This document shows positions 24,196 to 36,961 of a stretch of DNA of 64,000 nucleotides, one piece after another. Positions within the stretch are counted from its first letter, which is position 1, and every line of letters starts with the position of its first letter. The stretch lies in the NCBI GenBank assembly GCA_036023115.1, contig JAYKKT010000090.1:34168501-34232500 (forward strand), read 5' to 3'. This DNA comes from Brasenia schreberi (Eukaryota; Streptophyta; Magnoliopsida; Nymphaeales; Cabombaceae). Under the pieces are notes generated by a model. It ran no database searches and had not been told where the DNA came from. It saw nothing but the letters and a program-made list of their open reading frames with translations. The position numbers and the translations under genes are program-made.

Positions 24196-27100
24196 GTATG
24201 ACCTTCTGTTTTCCCTGACAAAGACTCAGAATTTCTCATTGCATTGCCACTCTTTGTTCACCTCTACGTATGAATTGTTCTAATCTTGTTTTTAAGGATT
24301 TTATGAATCTCGTTTCCAATTCTTCAATTGTAAGTTGTTTTTTCAGGACCCAACTTCTTTCCAATATTTGGTTTATGCTCTTGTTTCATAGAACTATTAG
24401 GCTTTCTTTTATGGTTTAATCATTAATGGTTGACATGTTTCATTGTCATTTTCCTCACAAATTTTTTATTCTTAGTTCAGCTTATAAATTACTTTATTCA
24501 TTTGGTTAGACGATTCATTTTCATAGGATTTGGCACGATTTGTTTATTAGGTACTTACCAACCTAACAATGACTTTGGGCTTGAACCTAGCTAGCCTAAT
24601 CACATGGGTTTAGTCGTAGAGCCAACCAAGATCTTATCATTTTCAATCGATGGTTAGACCGCAACCAAGGTGGTCTGATCAACTAATGATGATGGCCACC
24701 AACCTACTTCAGAGTTCAGACCGTGGCTTTAATTGGAGAGAAGCTGCTTAACTTGACCTGACCCCATATTACTCTGCTCCTCCCATTTGTAATAGAAATT
24801 ACATAAGAAGGGCACCATCCACTTATGCACAGAATTAGGTCTTCAAGAGGAAGGGCATTGTTTCCTGTTTGGGTTTTCATGAAAAGATAAACATATATAT
24901 ATATATATATATAAAGAGAGTTAATACGATATGATCTTAACTATTCATCTCAAAGATATAACTGAATTTGAGGACGAATGAGGGGTTTGAGTATCTACTA
25001 CTAATATAGAGAGAGAAAATGAGAGTTAAATATCTTTTAATATCAAACTTTATTAGACAATTTGTATTGTTCTTGCTATGATAGGGATGTATCAACACAT
25101 AAAGATCTATTGCATTTAATGGTATGATATTTTATATAGATAGATAGATAGATATAGTGTGTGTATGTACAAGCGTGTATGCATACATGCACAGGGTGAT
25201 CGGATCCTGTTGGGAATTTGAGCTGATGCAAACCAATCGTGTTGCATGTTTTTCCTGAAAAATAAGGTTCTTGGACTTCTTCTGAAGTTTCTTTTACTAT
25301 GCCGGGTTGGACTGAATCCTTGGCGACAGGGCTGATAGGCGGCGGCGGCCAAGGCCTTGCGGTGGCTGCGAGATAAACCAAATCTAGCTCTTTAGCTGCC
25401 AAGGCCCACCTCTGTGATATAGGAATCAAGCCAAATCCACTTAGGCTTAGCAAGATATGTCATTTATAAGCTCCCAAATCAATGAGAGGTGTAGAGCTGC
25501 CAACCCTAGTTGTCAGGTCGGGTCGGGTCCGGTTGGATCCAAAACTTCCACCCCTAATTGCTCTGGCTCAGCAGTAATGCTTCACGATTGGTTACGAACA
25601 ATGAATCTCGAAGTTGATCTGGATCACTTTATGGCCTTCTTCTACTTAGAACTTAACACTGCAATTGGATGGATCGGGTCAACTACTGGAATATTCATGT
25701 TATGACTGAGTTTGGGTGGCATACTAATTGGAAATTCAAAACACATTGATAGATCTTATTAGAGATGCCAACTATAACAGACTCACCTGAATGAGGGGTC
25801 GACTCACAAGTCAGAGGTCAGGATTTCCATACCGCGGGCATGCCCTTCACTCCAGCCTCCAAATTGTATCGTACCGAAGAAAAGAAATGTTATATATGTT
25901 CACTATCTGCTTCGAGAAGTTGGACAAGTTTCGAGTGGCAGACTTACAAGGTGGCTGTCTGCCCACTCAAAATATGGAAAATGAAGAGAAAAGTATGGCT
26001 TATGGTTGAATTCGTGGGCTATAGCAATAGACCATGGATCGGTCATCTATCAAGCCCACAACTTAAATCTCACCCAAGTTTTATGTGAAAGCGATTCCTT
26101 TGCTTTTAATTGATATGATTTTCTTCAGATAATTACTCTTTTATTCAATCAGATGTTGAATTGGATTGTGATTTGTTGTTTCTTCATCTCCCTAGTTGAA
26201 ATCCAAATGGGAAAGGAAAGGGATACTGCTCAACATGTCCTTGTTTATGAAGACAACAAAGGAGACCGCGTACTAGTCGGCGACGTGCCATGGGAGTGAG
26301 CTTTTCTTCCTCTTGAACTTCTCTTTACTTGAGTATGCTGGTTCGATCGAGTCAGACTCTTGACTCATTTGAGTTGGTGCAGCTAAATCGCTTTCTACTA
26401 GTCGATTGATCGATACAAACTCGATCTGATTCAACACCGAAATGCGACTGACTTTGCAAGGTTTGCAAGAACCAGGTTTATTGAATGAACCGTGGTCCCT
26501 TAGATTGAGCAAACTTTGAACTTCATTTCTAGTTCAGTTTCAAGCTGGGCTTTAGTCTGTATTGTAAATTAGAAACTTGAAGGTTCCCTAAGCTGAGGCC
26601 GCTGTGAAGCTCCTTGCAATTGATAATTAATCTCATCCTTTCATGTCCTAAGTTTTTCTTTATTTTGGATTGGTGGTGACACGACAGTTCGACCGGGTCA
26701 TGGCGTTGCTTTATACTTTGGACATTTAGGCTAGGTTGTTTCAAGGATCATTCTTGTGTAGATTGTGTAGAGTCTTTACCATCAACTGGTTTCCGTGTTC
26801 AGTTTCAGACACAAAATTTCATCAGCACTCACTTGCCCATTATTATATAAAATCAATGTAATCTTTACATTTTCAATAATGTGCAGGATGTTTGTTACAT
26901 CTGTAAAGAGGCTTTGGATCATCAATCGCTCGGAAGCATGCTCTATTGGTAAGTGATTTTCAGAATTCATTTGGTGGATCCTTTTCTTTTTATTTTCTGA
27001 TGACTAGGATTTTTTTCTTTTAATTTTCGTTGAGAAAGTGCAAGTGGGCACAACGAGCAATAGCTCACCTGGTTAAGGGGGTCAACCCACAAACTAAAGG

Positions 27101-28182
27101 TCATGAGTTCAATATACAGGGCATGCATCTTGCACCGGGGTGCATTGCGCGATAGATGGTGTGAAACGGAGTGGCGGTCTCTTTGGCCCGGAGAATGCAA
27201 TTAAAAGAGTTCCCTTTTTGGGGAAAAAAAATTGGCAGGGCAATTTCAAATTTTTTACATAATGTAAATGATTAAATTTTTAAAATGTATAGAAGAATTT
27301 AAAATATTGGGTGCAGCTTTAAGGGATATCACTACTCAAACCAGAAAATTTTAAAAATGTTAATTAGATCTCTATATTTCTCAGCTTCGTTTTAGATGTG
27401 AAGACCTTTACATAGTTTTTTTTTTTTCTTGTCTAAACCACAGTGCTGAAGCCTGGAAGTTTGGTTTCTTCATTCACATGACTTGAACTTGAGACCTTCC
27501 TAAAGGGAAACAGGTGTCGAACCACTCGAACCAACCAATCTTTAATTAGATCCTTAGAATGAGTTTTTTTAGATGGGTCTCGACATGTAGTAAAAAGTGG
27601 GGTTATACAACCTTTTTTTTTACTTGATTACGAATAGAATTGGAATGTAGTTTCAGTTCCGTAGTCCCGGTTTCATAATCAAACTCCTTTTAATGAAACC
27701 CTCTTTCCGGAATGGGATTCGGTGTTGAAGCACGAAAACATGTATCGGTGGATTTGAAGTTATTTATTTATATATAACTGGATTCAGTAGGTACTGGTTT
27801 CACATTCTCTTCAATTTCTTTTTCTTATATTTTAGTTTCGAACTAAACGCCCACCAAATTATGCTAAAACAGATTAAATTAAATTCTTTACTGGTTGGGG
27901 AATCTGATTACACCCCATTTACATCCTTTGAAGGGTTACTCATTTCACTAGAGGGTGGCTATTAAAATATAGTTAGCGGCATCTTCTAGGTGTATGGTTG
28001 ACCCCGAAGACTTACCTACCACCACCGCCGCCACCACCAGCCAGAATAAGAAAGAAATATAAAACAATTCTTTTTCTGAATTTAGAAGAGAAATTCATGT
28101 CTGTTGTACTAAATATTTGACCCTTGTTTAAGTTCTTATATTTTTTTTCACAGTTACAACAAGATCCAAGAAGTGTCGTTGA
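24021..28182 (+). CDS. Non-canonical Aux/IAA transcriptional regulator (PB1 domains III and IV only)
   Basis: Four exons join with matching phases (24021-24195, 26196-26295, 26887-26948, 28154-28182) to encode 121 residues. Exon 1 gives FVKVNMDGFPIGRKIDLKAY, the domain III beta-strand with its basic GRK patch. Exon 2 gives LVYEDNKGDRVLVGDVPW, the acidic domain IV motif (YEDxxGD...VGDVPW). Exon 3 completes WEMFVTSVKRLWII. The intron placed after VPWE is typical of the Aux/IAA family. By family knowledge these PB1 surfaces mediate head-to-tail binding to ARFs and other Aux/IAAs in the nucleus. No LxLxL repressor motif (domain I) and no GWPPV degron (domain II) is seen here or in the 1.5 kb upstream, so auxin-triggered TIR1/AFB degradation is not expected (inference). 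An ARF C-terminus is less likely because the MDG...GRKxDL wording is Aux/IAA-like. An upstream exon at 22531 is possible. Confidence 0.85.
24893..24914. repeat. (TA)n microsatellite in Aux/IAA intron 1
   Basis: About 11 uninterrupted TA units. Confidence 0.9.
25765..25900 (+). mobile_element. Degenerate SINE copy (family A) in Aux/IAA intron 1
   Basis: Plus-strand GACTCACCTGAATGAGGGGTCGACTC... then AGAGGTCAGGATTTCCATACC follow the family A layout with a damaged B box. Confidence 0.4.
26196..26295 (+). CDS. Aux/IAA exon 2 (domain IV first half)
   Basis: The acceptor CCTAG at 26195 and the donor GA|GTGAGC at 26296 bound 100 bases in phase with both neighbours. They encode VEIQMGKERDTAQHV and then the YEDNKGD...VGDVPW motif. 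The acidic Asp/Glu cluster is the negative face of the PB1 domain. Confidence 0.88.
26887..26948 (+). CDS. Aux/IAA exon 3 (domain IV second half)
   Basis: The acceptor GTGCAG and donor G|GTAAGT give 62 bases encoding MFVTSVKRLWIINRSEACSI, matching the final helix and strand of domain IV (MFxxxxKRLxI). Confidence 0.85.
27045..27210 (+). mobile_element. tRNA-derived SINE copy (family A), best preserved
   Basis: TAGCTCACCTGGTTAAGGGG at 27061 (A box) and GGTCATGAGTTCAATATAC from 27099 (B box) are followed by about 90 bases of non-tRNA body. It lies in intron 3 of the Aux/IAA gene. Confidence 0.6.
27430..27545 (-). mobile_element. Possible SINE fragment
   Basis: On the minus strand GGTTCGAGTGGTTCGACACC is followed by AAGGTCTCAAGTTCAAGTC, a B-box-like word. 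It differs from family A and the call rests on the boxes only. Confidence 0.3.
28154..28182 (+). CDS. Aux/IAA terminal exon
   Basis: The only strong polypyrimidine acceptor (TTTTTTTTCACAG) downstream that continues the frame adds VTTRSKKCR and a TGA. A short basic tail after domain IV is common in the family. The call depends on phase and acceptor quality, with no domain evidence. Confidence 0.6.
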
Positions 28183-29242
28183 GAGAGAGAGAAAGATAGA
28201 TGTTGAGGCTGTTTATATGTAATACCATCACATTTTGGGGGTTTGCGAGCTCTTTTTGTAATTCCTGATGTACAAAAGGTTAAAAGGTTACCTTCCTTTC
28301 CATTATAACAAAGACGAAGTGTATGGGAATCATACTTTTGTGTTTGTTGGATGGTTTTGGTGTTGTTCTTGTTCTATTTCTGCAATGGTGATCGATGCCT
28401 TCCATCTTGTTCCTTTAGCTTCAGCACACTTATCATGCGTTGTGGCCAGAGATGATCCACAAACATTAGCTATTCATTCGACCCTTAGATTTTTCATAAT
28501 GCATCATCTCTTTCTTGATCCAACTCATTCAAATAGGTTTCTTTCGCTTGCATCCAATCTCACTTCACTTTGCTCTTGTAAACAGAGTGATGCTTTCTCA
28601 AACCATAAAACAAATTCTTTGTAGAGTACTCCAAAATGCTTCTTTTTTAAGAAAATATGGACACAATTGATCAATATGTATACAATGGTGATTAGATCAC
28701 TCCATATGACATCGATTTATAGTTGTTTCATATCTCAAATACCAATTTACACCGCCAAGATTACAAAATTCAAATTGTCGATTATGTGCCATGGCGCCCC
28801 GAATTCCCAGCCATGGTGAAGCTCTTGGATGTATATACAGTGGGCTCAATTGGGATAAAGTTTGGATTTTGCTTTAATTGTGTTTGGTTTGGTTCTTGTT
28901 TTAAGTATCTTACGCAAATATACAATAGTATCACTAGGTTTGAAGCTTGAAAACGCAAACACATTATGCTAACTCCAATGAAATGAACATCGAAGTCTGG
29001 AGATTGGTCCAGCTTTCTAATACCTAGGTTTCTTCTTCAGATCGCTGGTCAATCAAAGCAAAAAACTAAAAAGTCTAAAAAAAACTATTTGCTCCTTATA
29101 AATCGTGTGGTTCATGCATAAAAAAGCCGAGAGAAAATTCCATATTAAGAAACCTAATATTTGATAAATTCAACCTTACAGTCGTGCATTCCTATTGATC
29201 AAGCAAGGAATAGCTAAGGGCAGTGATGCAGAATTAACACAC

Positions 29243-29290
<48 letters not shown>

Positions 29291-29545
29291 GAGTTCAAAT
29301 TGGGATCCATACCCGAGGATCTTCATGGCCAAATACTAGGTACTTACATCCTTATTTTCCTCATATTGAACCCTTAAAACAATGACATTCTCATTCAGTT
29401 CTTGGTCTGGTTCACTCATCCAGTGGCCTTTAGCAAGTAAGTTTGGGTCCAGGTGTCATTTTAGGCCATCGGTACCAGACTGGATTTGAGTCTAGTCTAC
29501 TGCGAGAAAGACCATCTGGAGTTTGGGTTCGACGAAGAAAATCTG
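28183..29545. other. Downstream of the Aux/IAA gene, no gene recognised
   Basis: Contains a (GA)n tract (29245-29285). A 118-codon frame at 28268-28624 has no recognisable motif on either strand. The rest is AT-rich and featureless. Confidence 0.45.
29245..29285. repeat. (GA)n microsatellite
   Basis: About 20 GA units. Confidence 0.93.
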
Positions 29546-30129
29546 AACAACCAAGCCTTTTTCTCATATTACATGGGGTCAGCTAGATGGACTCTTTGTT
29601 TTCATAGAGTTCGATAATGTATCATGTTAATAGTTAATTCAATATAAATTAGATCATTTTTTATTATTTTTTTCAATACTTATGTGGAATTTTTCTTCTC
29701 CTTTTAATATTTTGACAATCTAGTTTCTCATACATTTTTTTCGAAGTTTCTTTTGGTCATCCTTTTATGTATCTGGACTATCTTAAATGATGGTATTACT
29801 TCCATTTTTTTCTAATTACCTCATTATTTATACGGTCTTTCTTTTTATAACCATTCATTCATCTAAGTATATTTGTTTACGTTACAAGCATCTTTTGTAT
29901 ATGTTCATAATTAATGATATCTTTTTGTTACACGGAATAATTGATGCATATTTTTATTTTAACCAACTAATAATAATTTTATATGTAATATTTTCATCAA
30001 TTTTTCTATTACTCTAAAAACTTATTTTGAGTATTTAAAATTTTCATTGCAAGCGATGCAATATATGATAATCTTAATTCTTATATCATTAAAGTATGAA
30101 ATAATCAGACTTACCTTTCATATATTTTA
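29546..30129 (-). mobile_element. Old 5'-truncated RTE LINE relic
   Basis: The minus-strand RTE 3' end is recognisable from AACAACCAAGCC, TACATGGGGTCAGC, CTTGTGG-like and TTTAAAATTTTCATTGC words. It runs up to CTTACCTTTCATATATTTT, which is itself RTE-like sequence and serves as target of the next insertion. Heavily diverged. Confidence 0.7.
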
Positions 30130-33100
30130 CAACAACAACATCAACTAACCCTTTCCATACTAGATGAGATCGGCTACGTGGATTTTTTGTTTCCACATAG
30201 CCCTATTATGTGTCATGTTAGCGGTTAACTCAACATAAGTTTGATCATTCTTTATTATTTCTTTCCAATACTTTTGTTGTCGTCTTGTGCCTCTTTTAAT
30301 ACTTTCAAAATCTAGTTTTCATACCTTCTTACAGGCGCTTCTTTTGATTTTCTTTCTATATGTACAAACCATCTTAAACAATATTCTCTCGTTTTATCCT
30401 CTATTGGTACTACTCTCAATTTGTTTCTAATAACTTCATTCTGTATATGGTCTTTCTTTGTATGACCACTCATTTATCTCAACATATTCATTTATACCAT
30501 AAACATCTTTTGTATATGTTGATGACTAACCGTCCAACTCTTATGACCATAAAATATAGTAGGTCTAATTGTTGCTCTATAATATTTATCTTTTAACTTT
30601 AATGGTATCTTTTTTCACAAAGAATACATCATGCTCTTCTTTGTTTTAACCAACCTACATTAATTATATGCATAACATATCTATCAATTCTTTCATCACT
30701 ATGAAAATTGACCTTAGGTATTTAAAGCTTTCCTTTTGGGATGCAATGGTTGCCAATTTTAATTTTTATATCCTCTTAAGTAACCAAATGATCAAACTTA
30801 CATTCCATATATTTTGTCTTTGTTCTACTAAGTCGGAAGCCTTTACTTTTTAATGTTTCTCTCCATAGTTCCAATTTTCTATTAACTTTTTCCTTAAACT
30901 CCTCTACTAACACAATGTCATCTGCAAATAACATACACCAAAGTACTTCATCTTAATTATGTTTTGTTAACTCATCAATCACCATTATAAATAAGTATAG
31001 ACTTAAAGTTGATCATTGATACAACCCAATATTAACTTTAAAGATGTTTGTCATTCCTTGAGGAGTCCTCACACATGTTTTTGCACATCATACATTTCTC
31101 TTATAAAGTTTATGTACGTCAATGGGATACTTCTTGTTTTCAAAGTTCTTTAAAGAAAATTCCTTTGTACCATATCGTAAGCTTTTTTTAGACCAATAAA
31201 TATCATGCGAAGGTTTTTCTTTTTTGCTCTAAAATATTTCGTGAGACATCTCAAAAAGTGAATCACTTCAATAGTAGATTTGTCTGGCTTGAATCCAAAT
31301 TGATTCTATGTTGTACTTGATACTTATCTTAACCTACGCTCGATAATTCGCACAATTCTAAATGTCTCTCTTGTTTTTGTATATGGATATAAGTGTACTC
31401 GCTCTCAATTATTCAAGTATATTTTGGTTTGTCTATATTTCATTAAATAGTCTTGTGAGTAAAGTGATTCATGTGTCTCATAGGATTTTCCAAACTTCTA
31501 TAAGAATATTGTCTCGTCCTATAGATTAGTATTTTCCAAACTTCTATAGTAATATTGTTTGGTGCTATAGATTTACTACCTTTCATATGTTTAAGAGTCT
31601 CTTTGACTTCATTCTTTTTAATATGTTAGTAGAAATTGTGTTTTATATACTTTTTTGATTTGGCTAACTCTCCTAAGATAATATTAACATCTTTATTTTT
31701 ATTAAAAACTTATAAAATTTGTTTTTCTATCTTTTTAATATCATCATTTGCTACTAGAATTTTCTCATCATCGTCTTTGATATATATAACAAAATTAAGA
31801 TATTTCTTTAGCCCTAGATATCCTAAAAATATATCTTTCACCCTCTTTTGAATTGAGCTTTTAATATAAATCTTTTCAAATTTTAGCTTTTACTTACATA
31901 TCTTTTACCCTCTTTACTTACGTATTTTTTCGCTTCTTTCTTTGCTTTTTTATAAGTCTCTAAAGTTTCACTAGTCTTCTTACCATAATGTAATTTGTAA
32001 CATCCTCTCTTTGTCTTGATTTTATCTTACATCACTTCACTCTACCACTAAACTTTTCTTTTGCTGGTACACCTTCCTTAGATTCACTTAATACATCTTT
32101 CGTCACTTTCCTAATGTGTATAGTCATATTGCTTCACATATCACAATGTGTATCAACATGATTTTAAGCATCTCCTTGAAGGACTTCTTGTTTAAATATA
32201 TCTTCTTTCTCACTTTTGAGGTTTTACCATTTAGTCTGAATAGCTCGATGCACTCTTTTCTTCTTTATCCACTTTTTTACCTTTAAATCAATAACTAAAA
32301 GTCAATGTTGGGTGCTTAAGCTTTCTCTTGGAATTACCTTGTAATCTTTACAACAAGATGTATATTTTTTCCTACAAACAAAATAATCAATTTGTGTTTG
32401 TGATAAGCTACTCTTATAAGTAATTAAAATGTTAATATCGTTTTTTGAAGATTGTATTTATTATAAATAGAACAATTGCCATAGCAAATTTTAAAATCTC
32501 CCTACCTTCCTCATTTATATCCCTAAAACTAAAGTTTTCATGAATACCTTAATATCCTAATGCCTTTTTACCGACATCCTTATTTAAGTTTCTTCCTAAA
32601 CAAATCTTTCTTTGTAGAATTCTTTGAATCACCTTGTCTAACTCCTCCCAAAAAGTTATCTTCTAGTCATACTTGGAGTGCGTAAGCATAAACTATATTT
32701 AAAACCTATGCTCCTAGCACTAATTTCAATGTCATGATTTAGTCACCATATCGTTGTATATTTATTAAATTATCTTTTAAATATTTATTTATGATAATAC
32801 CAACTCTATTTAAAGCATTTTCCTTTCCTAAGTACCATAATTTAAAATATTTATCCTCAATCTCTTTTGTTTTTTCTCTAACCCACTTGTCTCTTCTAAA
32901 CATAGGATATGAATATTTCTGTGAATCATAGTATCTACTACCTCTATTAGCTTACTAGACAATATTCCAATATTATAAGAACCAATATGAATCTTATTAA
33001 CTACGACTACCTTCCTTACTCCTCACATCCACCCATATTGAAAATACGAAGGACCCCTTTGCAATTTATTCACTACATCCGAGTGACAATATAGCATGAT

Positions 33101-33349
33101 TAACTTATTTACTCACACCCGTTCATGACATGGGAACCCTATTTGCAATTAGTTAACTACATATGAGCGAAAATGCAAATGCTCTTATTTACCTTTTACT
33201 TTATTCGGGTTCCGCAGTGCTCACTAAGAGGGGGACGCACCAACGAAATGCTCAAAGTTTTACGCTAACTGTCGAAAGCATAACGCAACACTCTCGTTTA
33301 TCCATGCTTAGGACCGGTTATGCAAGAGTGGTCCCTTACATGAGGGAAA
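30130..33349 (-). mobile_element. RTE-clade LINE, copy 3, full length and decayed
   Basis: The duplication TTACCTT(T/C)CATATATTTTA, 19 bases with one mismatch, lies at 30111-30129 and 33350-33368. The element starts with CAACAACAACA (complement of the TTG tail) and ends in the same 5' leader as the other copies. Reading leftward it retains traces of the endonuclease (FEAT around 32330-32600), RT and C-terminal blocks, but no long frame survives: frameshifts, stops and AT drift are everywhere. This is the oldest of the three full-length copies. Confidence 0.9.
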
Positions 33350-33368
33350 TTACCTTCCATATATTTTA

Positions 33369-36300
33369 TAGTTCGTGATTTTCATCAAAACAATTAGCTC
33401 TATCTATTCGACTGATCCTATGAGGCCTGAACTGAGATCCATTCAGTTGTTACAAACCCTAAATCAAAGGACCCATTGACTACCCATTTTTGGAAGAGAA
33501 GAAGATAGTATTATTTATCGATGTCTAATTATTTTATATATTGTTATCCAGAATCCCAGACATCCAGCAAAATTGTTATTTTTTCATTGATCCGGTTGAT
33601 CTGGTCTATATATCCGAACTGACCATGCATGCCCATATCCGGAGAAATATCGCACAACAAGGGGAAGTCAACTCAGGTGATCCATTGAACCGGGGTACCA
33701 ATTTTGTTAATCAAAGCGGCTTCTTTCTTTCCCAGTGTTTTTTCGAAATTCCGCGCCAAGAATCAAAGATCTCTCTCCGGATTAGCTCCTCTGGTACGCC
33801 CCCCCCTCTCTCTCTGATATGCCGAATCCGAGAAGTTTGGTGGTATTGACTGAATTTGCTTTCTAATCGTCGAGATTTGTTATAGTCGCGAACTAGTGGA
33901 CGCGATTTCGTGATTTGGATGGATTGCCTCTCAAACTTTGGCTGCATTCTGGATGACGCATCGTTTAGATTATACATTCCGCGATGTATTTCAATTCGAG
34001 TGGTGGAGGAGTTATGATGTATCTTTTAGGTTTCATGGAATTGAGGTACGTTGTCCTGGGCGCTGGACGAAGTTCAATCTCTATGAATTCCTCGGTCCCG
34101 AAACAAAGAGGCATTTTTGAGTAATCATTTATGAAGAACTTTGGTCGCTTCAGGATTTTGTTCTGAAGCAAGTATCTCTTGGTGTTCATCTATGCTATTT
34201 ATTAAAGTTCCTCCACAGGACGGGTTGACACTTAGCCCCTTTAGTGTGTGAGCTCTTTGTCTTTCTTCAAAAGCTGTTTAAATTTCAGCATGTTGGCTCT
34301 GCTTGTGGCAGTTCTTCCTGCTACTCACCATCAAATTCAAAAGGGGTTGCAGTTTATTCTTGTTCTTGTTTCCCTTTTCAACCTTTTTCTGTTATTTCTC
34401 TAAAGATTTTACGGAAATATTTTGGTGAAAGTCCGTAGACTTAGTCTGAAAGAGAAAGATGATTGGTGTAAACAGTTCTAGCTTTAATGATTCGATGAGA
34501 ATCCCTGGAATTGGTTTAACAAGTGAACCATAATTGTTGGTGACAAGCCTAGATCGATCCAAGCGCCTGCCCATTTGTTTACAGAAAAGGGCTTTGTTTG
34601 ACCGAGAAGGACAAGGTCTAGGTTTCAACTTTCAAGAACCCCATCTTTTTGGCTATAACTTCGGTTTTGGCAGCAAGGTTTCCAAGAACTCTGGGTTAGA
34701 AATAATCACCTTAAGGGATGGATTAAGATTTTCAGGGCCTCAGACACTAGGTGCTGGCTTTGCTTTTTGATGACTTTGGTTTGACCTCGTTTTGCTTGAG
34801 CAACCGACTTTACTTTTTCTGTATCATGTTCCATCTGGAAACAAAGCTTGCTGGGAAATTTCAGTAATTTCAAATTTACATTCTTCCCAAGTGACATGAA
34901 ATAATTAAGTGCATTCCTCAGCTATAATCACTTAGTTTGTCCTTCTTGAAGTAGGGGGATTAAAGCTTAGCTGTATACCAGGAGTTGCAGTGAAATAATT
35001 AGTTGAGTCCCTGATCATTTTGAGATCTTCGTGAGCAATGCCTCCAACCATGATTGGGCTTTAAGACTTTAAGTTCCTTCTTGTACAAATAAGTTGATAC
35101 AATATCTGTTTGTTACCATCTTAAGCTTTTCCTGGATCTTAAGAATTCTTGTTGTTAACTGATAGTTTTTCAACTGACCAGACTGTCATTTATAACCCTA
35201 AAAGTTCCATTCCCCAACCGTTTATCGGATAAGCTTAGCAGTGTCAGCCTCCTTAACTTTGATAAAGCCTCAATATGTCCTGTCTATTTGCCTTGAACTG
35301 TTTTGACGAGGTTGTTGCAATTCATATTGCAACCTAGTCTTGAGCGGTTCATACATTTTCATGTTTTCTCTGAAAATCACTTTGTTCTGTAGTATCATAA
35401 GTCTTAGTCTTCTTGCATATCATGTGTATTGTACAAAACATATGAATACACAGCATATCAAATGATATATGTGCTAGGATTACTATAGACATTATAGATC
35501 CTCATAGATGTCAAGTGCATTGGGGTTTTGATTTTTTTCCAGGGCTGAGCCTTTAAATGCATCATGTTTCTCCTCCCCACACTTTTATCCTTGTGTGGAA
35601 GTTTTTTCTGAGTGATTTAAACTCTTCTAGTTTGTAATGGCTTCCAACAATGCTATAGTAGGGAATTATTGCAACAAAATTCATCGGGAAAACAAAATGG
35701 TTATCGTATATGGTTTCTCTGGTCACATTCTCCACTCGAGCCTGCCATATAAATAATCATGTTGGGGGGGGGGGGGATTTGAATGTCAGTCCAACTCCAC
35801 TGATACTACCAAAAATAAAACCCGATAAGCTTCAAGATTTGATTCTATAAAGGCATAAAGAGAAGGAAGATCAAGAGAAAGTGCAGATGAATAGTGATGA
35901 TAATGACGAGGCTATAAAGCCTTTTCTCTTTGATTGATGCTATGTATTAGAAGGTTGAAACTCAATATAACATTCACATTCTGTCTATAACTCTATGTTA
36001 TTTAACGTTGTCTGCTTATATTATACTTCATTTATTATGTGGTTCTCAACCTTCAAATGATGCATGCTGAAGGATACGGAGAAGGACATGGAAAATGATA
36101 TATTTGTTGCTTTTGTTAATTTTTTTTATTATGGTGTCTCCTTATATTATACTTTGAACTTGAAGCATGCATGATAAGAAGGGTATGGGGATTAGGTGAA
36201 GGGTACAATATGGATGAATAAGATAACTACTTTTTGTAGTTTCATAATTTTTGGGCTTTTTCTTGGTTTTTTTAAAATTTATGGGATTTATTTATTTTTC

Positions 36301-36961
36301 TGAAAAATCTGATGTTGTGACACACTGAGATGTACCGTGCATAACATATAGGTGTCCTTTAACCATAAGGGCCTTCCATTGATACAGTTTTAACAAGTTT
36401 TCGAATTTCACTATCTTCCTCTCTCTGTCTCATGGGTACACACGACACATAATATTTGTAAACATCAGTCTCTCTCTCTCTCACACACATGCAGACAAAT
36501 GCTCATATATGTATATGTCTTGGCATGTCTACATGTGAGGGAGAGGGAGGGAGGGACAGTTCTTTTCTTCCCTTCTCAAAATTTAAGATTTTTTAGCTCC
36601 TGTAATTTCACTTGAAGATTTGATCTATAGGATACTTCATCCGAAAGTTCATGTAGCTTGTCCCATTATCTCATATAGTGCTAAGGTTGTATATGCCATA
36701 TGGGTTCCAACGTGAGATATACATCATTGCTGCTTCCTTTTGTTCAAACATCAAGTAGAGATGGTGAGTTGGGTTTGAATATCAAAATTTCCTTCAGTGT
36801 CTTTATCACAATAACCTGACTCTAGTGCAATTCATTAGTTTTGCAGGAGCCGCAATTTGAAGCTTGCCTCCTCTGCAGTTTGCTGGCTCACTGCAGGGAG
36901 CCTATGTGGATAACACATATTTGTTTCCACTAATTACTACCATTTTGTCTTGTATATTGAC
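33369..36961 (+). other. Probable promoter, leader and 5' intron region of the bromodomain gene
   Basis: No coding gene is supported here. Near 33745-33792 a GC-richer stretch (CCGCGCCAAGAATC...CTCCTCTG) ends at a good donor (G|GTACGC), and polypyrimidine acceptors (TTTGCAG at 36845, CTCTGCAG at 36878) precede the coding ATG. A non-coding first exon plus a roughly 3-kb leader intron is therefore plausible (inference). The frames at 33541-34189 and 34392-34897 have no protein features. A G run lies near 35766 and a (CT)n tract near 36467. Confidence 0.35.

Noticed and set aside
27045..27210. Possible tRNA gene on the plus strand
   Set aside because: Same reasoning; the box words match several dispersed relatives in this window, so it is repetitive.
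28268..28624. 118-codon frame downstream of the Aux/IAA gene
   Set aside because: No motif, unusual Cys/His/Ser mix, no splice support and no ATG at the indicated start that I can place with confidence; the opposite strand is no better.
33745..33775. E2F-like CTTGGCGCGGAA word near the putative first exon of the bromodomain gene
   Set aside because: A single imperfect match; the transcription start is not known, so no regulatory site is claimed.
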